The notes under the pieces were generated by a model. That model was not told the origin of the DNA, searched no databases, and saw only the letters and a list, made by a program, of their open reading frames with translations. DNA of 64,000 nucleotides, from contig CAJNDS010000846.1 of assembly GCA_905221605.1 (NCBI GenBank), positions 601,001 through 665,000 on the forward strand, read 5' to 3'. The position numbers were made by a program, and so were the translations under genes. The stretch's first letter is position 1; every line of letters begins with the position of its first letter. Below are positions 25,401-37,300 of this stretch, in pieces. The DNA comes from Symbiodinium natans (lineage: Eukaryota; Sar; Dinophyceae; Suessiales; Symbiodiniaceae).

Positions 25401-28400
25401 TAGTCTGCTTAGGGCTTATAAGCTTTTGGGATGTTCGTGGGGAACCAAACCTGGCCTCACGAACGCCACAGCACGAGGTTTGGTAGCGTTTAGGCTACCC
25501 CATGACCTAAACCTGAACCCTATAAGATGATCCGGCTTATCCTGAAACCCTAAAACCCTAAAACCCTCAAGCCCTAAAACCCTAAAACCCTAAAAACCCT
25601 AAAACCCCAAACCCTAAAACCCTAAAACCCTAAACCCTCAACCCTATAGACACCCTTCAACCCAAAACCTTCAGAACCCCAAACGCCCTGTGCGTTTCGG
25701 AGGGCCCCTCTGAGGTTGCGGGGGGGCTAGAAAGGTGTATGGTACCGCAGCGATTGTGATGATCTCCCTTCCTGCTCGTGCCTTATACTGCCCACTCCTC
25801 CCACGACGCCCGGCCCGCCTACCCAGTAGAGGCGGTAGAAAAAACTTCCCTGGATGTGCACGTGCAGAAAGTTCAGCAGAGCAGCCTGCCAAGATGCGAC
25901 AGGAGATATGTTCACACAAGGCACACGAAGCAAAGCCTAACACGACAACATGGATAAAGGGGGTTCGATTCGAGAATGGTCGATGCGTCACTATTCAGGG
26001 GTGCGGGCTGAGCTTTTCTTCAGTGCAGCAAGGGTGATTTATATCATTAGCTCATTTTCCCCGCATGTATCTCAAGAGCCACTCTTGTAGGCGGGGATGG
26101 TGGTGCGGAGCCTCTTGGGATGAACACCAAAAAACTCTGGACCTCCGTGTGGGGTTGATGCGGTCTAGGGTTTAGGCATCTGAACTCCAGATGCGGTGAT
26201 CCTGCTGAACCAATTCTCCACTTTGAGGCTGCAATAGGGGCCTCTCTTTTCATGTTCCGCATAACGACACTGAACTTCGTGCGACTTTGAGCTTCATTTT
26301 CAGCAGGTCTTCCGCGAACCCTCCTACAATGTCACGCACCATGCCTTGAGTCCGATCCTAGGTGCTCATTTGTGAAAAGGCTGCGGCAACTCTGGCTACC
26401 AGGTGGCATTTCCTCACACGTAACCCTAAACCCTGCAAACCCTCCATCTAGTTCGGGTTTGGGAGAGTATTAAAAGGTAAACTTCCTTTCCTTATTAAGT
26501 TGAAGTACCCGTAAAGATGTTAAATGTTACCCCGCTATGACAAAGACATGGGAGGCAGGAGCTAGGCTAGTATCCAGGCCCGGACTCCTGCAAGTGGCAC
26601 ATGTAAGCTTCCGACATGGCATGCTTCTAGCTGCAAAGGGTTTAGGGTTTAGGGTTTAGGGTTTAGGGTTTAGGGTTTAGGGTTTAGGGTTTGGCAGCAT
26701 GCACCGAAGCGCCTCCATCTCAAATCGATTTCCTTGGCTGTGCTTTGTTGCGCTTTGGCCGGTTGCGAGTTCAAGGCCAGATTAGGTATTCTGCGGCCTG
26801 AAACCTAAACCACCTTGTGGGTACTTTTCATACCTTTTCATGCGAGTCTACGAGAGGACATCTGATGCATCATGCTTATATATATATATATATGTACATA
26901 TACATATATATATATATATATATGTATTCTTGCGGAAAATATATGTATATGTATATATCATATATCTATCACCCCCCGCCCACCCCCCCCCCCCCCACTC
27001 CCCAAAGAGACCCCAATTTCAAACAACCCAGGCAAAAACGTGTGAGATTCCCCCTGAATGGTGGGGACATGTCGCATTGGGAGGGCGGCTCTCCTTAGGC
27101 TTTATGTCTTAGGTTTTAAGGTTGGGTTTAGGGTTTAAGGTTTAGGGCTTTAGGTTTAGGGCATAGGGTGTATAGGTTTAGGGTTCAGGGTTGAGCATTG
27201 TGTTCAGGACCATTCCCCTATCTTGAGCCCGCGGACTGTAGTGATCTTGCTGATTCTCCGTGGGCGTCTGCAAGGCGCTGAAGCACCAGGGCCTCGGCAG
27301 AGAGACATCATGAGGGAAGGTGTAGGGTTTAGGGTTTAGGGTTTAGGGTTTAGGGTTTAGGGTTATACTGCACCCGAATTCTGCAGATTTTCATCGCAGC
27401 ACGATCAACACATCCGCTGCTTTGAGACTGTTGGGATGGTTTCATGCAGAAGGAGAAGGTGTGGATGGGCGTTGTGTCGCAGCCAGGTGTGAGGCCCTTA
27501 AGAGCTTGCTGCGTGCAATCTCTTCAACCGTAAACCTTTGTAGACATCCTACTCCTGAGCTCCATGTCCACAGAAGAAAGAAGGGGCTCCGGCTGACCCG
27601 TGGTATTGTGGCCCCCGCACCAGGATCTCCATCTGCGGATAGGAAGAAGGAGTGATGGGTCAGACGGGTATGCTAGGTTGCCCCAGTAGCCCTCATAAGA
27701 AGAGTGCACTGTTTACAGGTTTCTATAAGGGAGCCCAACCCGAAAAAAGCAGGAAGGATGGTCCTACTGGGTGCCCCAGTATCCAGTATGGCGAGGCCCA
27801 CAGGATGGTAAACTGCACGGGGACACGCGAGACTGCAGACCAGCAGCCGCAAGTACCTGTAGCCCATAGGCTTACTGCCCTAAACCTGCCCTAAACCCAA
27901 AGCCTTACGGAAAACGAAGGACATGAGGTGCCACTCTAAACCCGAACCCCTAAACCCTGAACCCTACATCTTAAACCCCAAGCCCTTAATGCATCGAACT
28001 TCCCAACCGATTGCATCGACGGTTCTTGACCCTGCTAGTATTTTAACGATGGACTTGTTGAATAACTTAAACTAAGTTACCAGAATATGAACTTCTATGT
28101 GTATTTATATATATATATATGTGCGCATTGTATGTCTTTTTCTTAGATTATGTTTCATAATTCTAGTAGTACAACAGCATGGTTCCCTGACAATTGTCTA
28201 CATGAAAAATGCGTAGCGACCCCTTCTCTGGACCTGAGAGCCGGTTCAAACCGCCAAAAACGAGCCCGCCGCGCCTTTCATAAATGAGGTCCGCGGCGAA
28301 TTTCGCAGATTCCTGACAGCTTGTGGCGTGCAGAAGCAACCACGGCTAGGGTTTTAAGAGATGGCTGCAAGGGTGTGAGGGGGGGGCTGTCCTAAGTATG

Positions 28401-31400
28401 TACAGACAACCCAAAAAGAGGCCCCAACACCCCCAAGATGCCTTCAACCCTGAACTTCCCTGAAAACCTTCAGGGCTTTTGGCTTCGGGGTTCTGAAAAA
28501 TTCTCGTGCTCGGTGACGGCTTATAGCTGGATAAGTCGCCGGTGCACTTCAAACGGAAGTGGGCGCCAGAAACAACAGGGGGGGACTCAGATGGGTTCGC
28601 TGATCAGGGCTCCGGTGTGTGCTTCCGGAAAGAGCTGCGCCCCAACACCCTTTCCTAGCCACAATCTGCGGTGCGCTGGTCCTGAAAGTCAGCAGTGGAG
28701 ATGAACATGTTCCCTGATGGCTCGAATTGCGGCAAGACAACCAGCATGACCTCGGCTTCAAGGTCGGGAGGGGGGTGGTGGCAGAGTTCCCAGCGTTCTG
28801 CACGCTCGAAGCAGCAGCCACGTTATGAAACAGGTTTCAGAGGGTCATCCTTCAACCCTCCACAACTGTTCTGTCTGGAGAGCCTATAGGGTTTTGATCC
28901 TTCGTTGTTTTTTTGTGTGATCCCTATCCCCTAAGACCCGTTTAGGCTTGCTGAGTGGAGAACCGATCCCTGTGCTGACAGAAATCATCAAGAGCCAGAC
29001 CAAAACAAGAACGATGACTCTGCGAGTCGTCATGTCCTTCCAGGTCCGGGCGGAACTGAAGCTTAATATGAGGGGGCCTTACTTATTAGAATAGCATTTT
29101 CTTTGTTATTGGGGGAGGGGGGGGGTTACTATAGCATACTTAAAATTAAAAGGGGACCAGAAGGGAATACTACAATTAATTCTTCCAACCCCTATATTGA
29201 GCCCGGGGTTTCCGCATCGGTTGAGGCACCGGCAGGGTCTCAGTTTGAAACTCAGAACTCATGCAAGAAGGCATAGAGGGCAGATCTTGCTCTGGGACCC
29301 TCTGCATCGCACGGGTTCGGGCGTCTGTAACCCTAAACTCTAGACTCTAGACCCTAAACCCTAAACCCTAAACTCTAAACCCTCAACCCTCCCACAGCAG
29401 TCCGAGAGCTTCTTGCCCACGCGCGTCTCTTGTTTTGGCTCATCCTGCGGCCAAGTGTAGTGCAACCCGCTGAACTTCTGTCAGGCTTAGGGCTTAGGGC
29501 TTAGGGTTTAGGGTTTAGGGTTTAGGGCTTAGGGCTTAGGGGTTAGGGTTTAGGGTTTGGGGTTTAGGGTTTAGGGTTTAGGGTTTGGGGTGTCGGGTTT
29601 CGGGTTTCGGGTTTAGGGCTTAGCACGACACATGCACCATGGACGTCGGGACTTGGCCAGGTCTTCTCCGGCCTCTTCTCGTTGCGCATCCTCGCCTTCG
29701 AAGTCGTCCTGGCAGTGTATCTAAGGATGTTCCGTGAATCCTCCCAGCCAGAACGACCACACCTGAAAGGTCGAGGAGAGTAAGCACAACATGCCATCTA
29801 GAACTGAAAGTTCCACAAAATCATTGCCGATCCGCCCAGCGTGACTGAACTAAACATCACCCTGGCCTACTGAAAGCATGCAGGGGCTGCCGAATCTTCG
29901 CCATCCTGTCTGACCTGGCAATATCACAGGGCCTTTGGGGATGCGAAGATCCCAACAAGCTACAAAATCCATCGAACAAATCCAGCGCGCGAGCCTGGAA
30001 CTCGGACCTTGACTCGGTCGGCTCCTGGGCGTGGAGCTCATGGGGGTCCCCGGATGCCCTTGATTCAATATGTTGATAGACAAAGCACACACTACCTCAA
30101 ACCGCTTCCATGATCTGAGAAGAAAAGACATGATAACATGAGGGGCCTGTTGGCTGTAAATGGGAATTATGGGTAGAGTCGAGCCAGCATGGTCTACGAA
30201 AAAGGGAGTGTAAGGAACATGGGCACACGATGCCTAACGTCGCAAAGCACCTTACTCTCTCAACCCTAAACCCTACACCCTAAACCGTGAACCCTAAACT
30301 TAAACTTAGCGACCGAAAGCCTAAACTCTTGACCCGACTAATTTCACCCTCCACCTTAAACCCTCAGACCCCTGAAATGACAGCCTGGATGGTCTCGCCA
30401 GGCTTGAGTTCTAAGAGCTTCTGCTTCCTCGCCAGCTTGCTGAGTCAACCCAAGACAGCACCACACATCATCATGAGTTTCTTGTTTTCGTATATTCGTA
30501 TACTTGGATATTCATATATATATATATGGATAAATGAAGAAATGAATAAGTATTATATTTTTTGGATGAAGACATATATATATATATATATACGTTTAAT
30601 ACATGTATATATATATATATATACATTGTTTGGCCAGTTCTCCATTCCTCTCCAGGTGACCGAAAAGGAGCTGTGGGTTTCTGCAGGATACAAGTTTTGG
30701 GGTTTAGGTTTCGGGCTTGGCGCTCTGGTCCGGTTGATTGAATCACGGTAGTTTTCGGTTCCGATTTTTGTAGGGGCTGATCTTTAACTCGAACGGGTTC
30801 GGCAGGTTGTATTGGAATACTTCCAAAGGGAGAATACGCAACTAGTCTGCTTGTGCAACTATCATAGGGATGACTATTGCAGTTATGTTTCCTCTTTGTG
30901 CCTCCATAAACACCAGGCGTGGGATTTAAGACGTCATTGGTTTAATTGGTATATATGCCCCTAATCCCCAAACCCACTTGTACACGAAAGACGCCAACGA
31001 CATCTTAAATTCCGCGACCACCAATGTAATTATACGTATGTGTGTTTATGTATGCCAATATTCTCGTATGTGTATATGCATGTGGAATGGAAATGCAAGT
31101 ACTCTCTTCTAGGTTCCCGATTGTTATTCTTGACTGACTTTGGATTTCCCGAAGCCCCAAACCTTCAACCCTCTACCCACAAACAGATAAGTCAAAGACC
31201 CAACTTCATTTGACTTTGACCGCCCTATCCGGCATGCTTGCGTTGCGCTCCAACAAAACCCTCAAACTCAAATCCGAAACCCGAAGCACAAGCCTTATAA
31301 ACCCCGATCTCTGAAGCGCAAACCCCAAACCCTAAACCCTAAACCGAAAACCCAAACCTTCGGCGACGCTCCTGGCTTCCTCCTCCTTCTTTTTCTCCAT

Positions 31401-34090
31401 CGCGACCCAATAAGCCTGCTGCAGGAGACCGGAAGTACTGTCACCCTTCGAATTCACGTGGCATAAAGAGGGGTTTCCGAGAACGAGTCGAGGGCGGCCT
31501 TCTTGAGGTTCCTATGAGGGACTACGGCTGGGGTACTGGTACATGGGGCACATAAAGAGAACCCCTATTCGCGGGTTTCCAAATTGGGCGTACCTTGTTG
31601 GGGTCTTTTGATAAGGGGATCTCATTATCTGGGGTCAATATTAGGGGTCCCTTATTTTCGTAAACCCCCCTTTGGGCACATGCCCAAAAAAGGGACCCGG
31701 CCTTGTAGAGCTTCACCAACCGCATGAGTCGGATGATTCGCACGGTGCCTGAGCTTGCACTCTTCAAGGATCGGGGCAACTCCCTGGATCCTAAACCCTA
31801 AACCCTAAACCCTAACCCTAAATCCCAAAACCCTAAACTAAAGCTCGAAGCCATCATGCGGCTCATTCAAACCAACATTGATACACACACACAGTACAGG
31901 ACGTGCGAATCGCCATCTTCAAAGGACCCGAAAACCCGAATCCCGAAACCCTCAAACCCTTAAACCCACAAACCCTTAAACCCTTAAACCCATAAACTCT
32001 AAAACCTAAAGCCTAAACCCCAAACCCTAAACCCTAAACCCTAAACCCCAAACCCGAAACCCTAAACCCTAAAACCCCAAACCCTAAACCCCAGACCCTA
32101 AACCTCAAAGCCCAACCCTCGGCCGAGTTGCGACTTGCACGTGCCCCGGCTCGTCCCGCTCGGCTTGTGCGCAGGGCCTGGGGGGGGCGGGGGGCTTCCC
32201 CTCCTTTTTGGGGTTAAAACTCAAGGCTGAGGGTTTAGGGTTTAGGGTTTAGGGTTTAGGGTTTAGGGTTTAGGGTCTAGGGTCTAGGGTTTAGGGGGGA
32301 TTGGGGCACGTTGCCGGGGATCAAGGTGCAGGTTATAGGTTCAAAACGAGTTGTGTTTCCAGCGTAGGGCGTAGGGCGTCCGCGGGTACCTTGTGAGCAT
32401 GTGCGTATCTGTGCTATGAAGGCTTCGCTGCTTTCCGGTGTGAAGCCCTCATCTCCGCGGCAACACAGGCTCAACAGCCACCATCCCCGCCGCCGCCCTG
32501 ATACTTCTGCTATCGGCTGAATTTGGGTAAAAAAAACCTATAAATGAATGGCGCAGAATCGTAAGGCATCCTAAGCTGCACCTCCTCGCCCTCGCCGCCA
32601 GCACAGAAGAGCTCTCGCGAGACCTCATGAAACTCACGGCTTAGCCCTACTTGCGTGACCATCGTGACCTGGGCAAACACTCAAGAACCAGCTTCCCTTT
32701 CTCAAATGAGAGTCAGTCCACCACGTCTTAGCTCGTGAGAGCTGCAGGCAGACCGGCCATGAAACAGCCCCGTCTCCATTCGAAAGACGGTGAAGGAAAG
32801 ACAAGGGTACCACGCAAGGGCAGTGCTGCTCATTGGCAAGCATGCTTCTGCGCATTCGCGCTTTCTAGCGTCTGTCAGATCTCGAACTTGACGCCCGTAG
32901 CTTCCTCACTGGTTCTCCACAGCAACTCGATCGCCTTCCTTGATTGTGTGCACTTACACATGCGCACACACACACAGACACAGACACGCATGCCTACACC
33001 CCTACACGCACATGCAAACACCCAGCCAGCCAGCCACCAAGAGCCAGCCACCCAGAGCCAGCCACCCAGAGCCAGCCACCCAGCCAGCCAGCCAGCCACC
33101 CGACACCCACCCAAAAACCCACCCAAAACCCAGCCACTCACCCGCGCACGCATGCGCGCTTGCGCTCATATCAAGTACTCTGGCTCTTGATCGTCGAGCT
33201 TCGGATCATTCTCATACGGCATGATGGGGTTCTCCACCGCCTTTCCGCTTATGCCGGAGTTCTTGGGGCCATATAGGATGCCACTCTTGGCATCCGGCAT
33301 CATCATACCTGTACGGCGGTTTACAGGGTCTGCCAAAAGAGTATGAACCCTCATTCAAACCTAGACATAGCCATCCTCAACACATGCAACCCGGACGCCA
33401 ATCAGAAGCCCCATAGAACCATCCTCCTGGCTCTGGATCATGGCTGGGACGAGACAGCCGACCAAACAATTCCCACAGCAACCGTGATCAAGGCCATCGG
33501 CAAGCTTGGTGGCGGAGCCCCCCGGGTGTGCACAAACGGCTCGAACCTTGGAGCCCTTTGATTTCAACTTCTCGGCTAGGCCGTACGTGAAGACGGAGTT
33601 AGCCAGCTTGGTCTGGAAGTACCTGTGATAGCAGGCCCCCCCCATAACCTTGATGCTGTTCCCCCCAAGGTTGCCACCGTTCTTCCCGAAGTACTTCTCC
33701 TCCAGACCTTTGTTCACTGTGTGAAGGCGACCAACGCTGGAATGGTTCACGATGCGCGCATCCCCTGACTCCTTGGCTTCTGCCTCGGTCAGCAGTGAGT
33801 GGAACAAGAAAATCTGCCACAAGCGTCCATGCCTCTCGCGTCCATGCACAAAACACTGGTATTTAAAGCGCTTTATGCCCAAAACACTGGTATTTACAGC
33901 GTTGTCGCCTCTTGTACAACATTCTGCACAGGGATGTGGGAACAAGAAGGAAAGCACTGTCAAACCCTCATACCTTCAATTTCTCTCCCGCGAGTAGGTT
34001 TATCAATCACCACTTTTCACCTGCTCTCAACACCACCCAAAACCCCTATGTCCGGCAGTTTACATCTGCAAAACCGACCAGGCACTGGCC

Positions 34091-34165
<75 letters not shown>

Positions 34166-34235
34166 CAGTAGTAGTAGTAGTAGTAGCAGCAGCAGCAGGA
34201 GTAGTAGTAGTAGTAGTAGCAGTAGTAGTAGTAGT

Positions 34236-34267
<32 letters not shown>

Positions 34268-34308
34268 CAGTAGTAGTAGTAGTAGCAGTAGTAGTAGTGG
34301 TAGTCGTC

Positions 34309-34345
<37 letters not shown>

Positions 34346-37300
34346 GAGGAAGAGGAGTAGTAGTAGGAGGAAGAGGAGTAGTAGTAGTAATAATAGTAGT
34401 AGTAGTAGTAGTAGCAATAGTGGTAGAGCGGTAGAACGGTAGAGTGGTAGACAAAAATTGCAACAGCAATAGTGGAAAAAAAACATCGCAAGAGTAGTAA
34501 GAATTAACAAACATCACCATAGCAACATCGTACAACAGCGGTAATCGCAACACTGATTCGACGGCCTCGAGCAAAGGGAAAAGCTCAGCAGTGAGGAGGA
34601 AGTGTGACAGATGGTTCGTCTGCATCTGCGTGTCATATCCATCCTTTGTGGCTTCGTCGGGCGTGGCCATGATTCCAGCGTTGTTGGAAAGGCAGTAAAG
34701 CTTGGTGTACTTGCTTTTGATCTCTGCTGCCGCTTTGCGAACGCTCTCGAAGTCTTGAAGGTCGCATTCCACCTCTGCTGGCATCTGGTCTTACAGTACA
34801 GTGCCCAACATATAGAAAGGAAGAATAGCCGTCATTCTTTTCTCTGTCTAGTCACGTCCACGTACTTGCCTTCTGGGCAGATGGCCTTCAACTGGTCCAT
34901 GGCGTCAGAGACGCGCTGAGACTTGCCTGCGAAGAAGTGTGACTGGGGATGGAGGCATTTCCGTGAACCTGTAAAGCCAACGCAGCCTGAACCTGCCACT
35001 AGGAGGCCCGTATCAAGGGCATTTCAGGGAGCAGTTCAGGTTCAGGATTGATCAGAGAGTGCTAGCCCATGATGGCAATCAGTCGCCCCGAGCCGGCTTG
35101 GCTTCGGCCAAGTTGCGGTTCAGCAGCAGCACCTCCCCGCCCAACTGCGCAACCGTCCAGGCGGCGACAAAACCTTTTCAGGATGAGCGAGACATGTGCC
35201 CTATGAAGCCGCAAGGAGGCCCTTTATATGAGCGTTAATGGCGATTGCAATGCACAGGGCAGTAATCTACCATCCTGGGCTTGGGTTTAGCTGAGGTTTG
35301 GGGTCCAGGTCTGAAGCCTGGTGTAGTCAGGGCTTATTCAGACCTTAAAGGCGTGTCTTGAAGGCCTTGCCTCAGTTAAGCCTAACATTGCTCTTGGTGA
35401 CCATGCCTTTAGCTCAGAGGGTCTGCTGGAGCAGCTGGACTATCCTCTCCGAGGGTTCAAAAGCGCATAGATTCAAGAATGCCGACCATTTGCATGGCCC
35501 GAAAGCATGATCCAGTTGGGGGGGATGCAGTGCCCGGAGCACTTTTCCGAACAATCCGAACACAACTTGGGCGGAGGGGGGGGGGGGGGAATCAGAGGGG
35601 GAATCAGAGTAATCGAGTATTCGGAAATAGATATTGCAAGCACGACTCAGGGCAGCCTAGGCTGGATTTTCACCGTCTGCTCGAACACCGACCCTAGACC
35701 CTAAACCCTAAACCCTAAACCCTAAACCCAGAGAGAGTCGAGGAAGCGGTCAGGGAGCCGGTCCCCGATGTGGTGCCGGTGATGGCAAACACCTTGACAA
35801 GGTGCTGTCTCACGGGCTCAAGAGTCCAACCGTTTAGGGTTTAGGGTTTAGGGGTTAGCGTTTAGGGTTTAGGGCGACCTCCTGATTCAGCCAGAGGGCC
35901 TTCCCATCCACGCGAGGGAGCTCCTTCTGGAACTTCGGAAACCACTTGGGCTTCGGTGGCATCCTTCTTGTGAAGGGGGGCAAAGCACAGCTTGCCTCTG
36001 TGCGCGGTGGAAGTAGAGCCCAAACTTGCTGCAGATAGGGGGTTTATAAGGCTTGAGGCTTGGGGGCATAAACCCTAAACCCTAAACCTTAGACCCTAAA
36101 CCCTAAACCCTAAACCCATGGGCTCCAAAAGCACATTGGCTCAATCATGCATGTGCGATCTTTGACTGACCACCTGGACTGAGACATGGTTTAGCCTGCC
36201 AAGCAGGCAGAAGTCCAAGAATAGCGACATGGTTCCCAATAGTCTATATCCATGGCAGTCTCAACACCGTTGTCTTCGGCTATGGTGTTCTGGCGTCCTC
36301 ACCCCATAGGTTGCGAGAGCTCCAGGAACTAGGAACCTCCCAGTGCTCCGAGGCCCAAGCCCATGTCAAGTCGAGGATCAAAGTGACGGTAGACCCGAAG
36401 TCCAGCATAAAGAAAAATCCTCGCAGAAAATCTCAAGCCGTGCAACGGGAGGAGGTAGAGGGCTTGGGGGTTTCCAACATCTGCGAATTTCCTGTAGCCC
36501 TGTTTGCTGGAGGCCCGAGCAAGACAGGAGGGGGGTGCAGGGTCCATACCAAGCGAATCTATTTCACACATTTGGGGGGGGATCTTACAGGTTTTGGGGG
36601 GCACCGGGTTAGGGGTTTAAGGGTTTAGGGTGTTCAGGGCTTTTCGCGCTGGCCTCAAGGATTCTGAGGCGTTAGAGTTAAGGCTGGGGAAAGCACAACC
36701 TCTTTGACAACCCACCTTGCAGCCTGTGCCCATGGACGATCCCACCCAGTCCAATGCTTACCCTCAGGACCCTCAGCTAAAGGGCACGGGCTTGTCTGGT
36801 ATAATCATCCAAGAATCTCATAAAAAATATCGAATATACATATATATATATATGTATATACATACACATATATGTGAGTCTAGGAAAACAAAAGCAACAA
36901 TAGGTGTGTATGGGACATGACGAAGCCGCCAAGCTGAGCCCCTCCCTGAACTTCCAGTGCCCTTTTTTCTGGGCCCCTGGCCGAGGAAGTACTCCTCCTG
37001 TCCTGGGCTTGAGAGCTCTTGGAACCGGTAAATCCCAAGAAGCCTCGGATAAAAAAGCTCGCCCCTGAAGGGTTGAAGGGTCCAGGGCTTTCACAGGGAA
37101 GGGGGGCCGAAACCCCTAAACCCTAAACCCTAAACCCCAAACCCGAAACCCTAAACAAACCCGAAACCCTAAACCCTAGGCCTCAGAATTGATCTCTCAG
37201 CACTCAGACATGTTCGTTGGGTGCTCTCACAGCCTGTTTGGACCCTGTCCACTTACGCATCTCAAAAAGGAACCCACCCTTTGCATACATCTATGTGAAA

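Noticed and set aside
29403-29444. Apparent frameshift between DEPKQE and RVGKKLS
   Set aside because: This was also a misreading of a CGCG run; the exon is one open frame.
33799-34784. Long frames of poly-Val, poly-Ser, poly-Leu or poly-Thr on both strands
   Set aside because: They are translations of the TAG microsatellite inside an SDR intron. Only the non-repeat end of the minus-strand frame (34566-34772) is a real exon.
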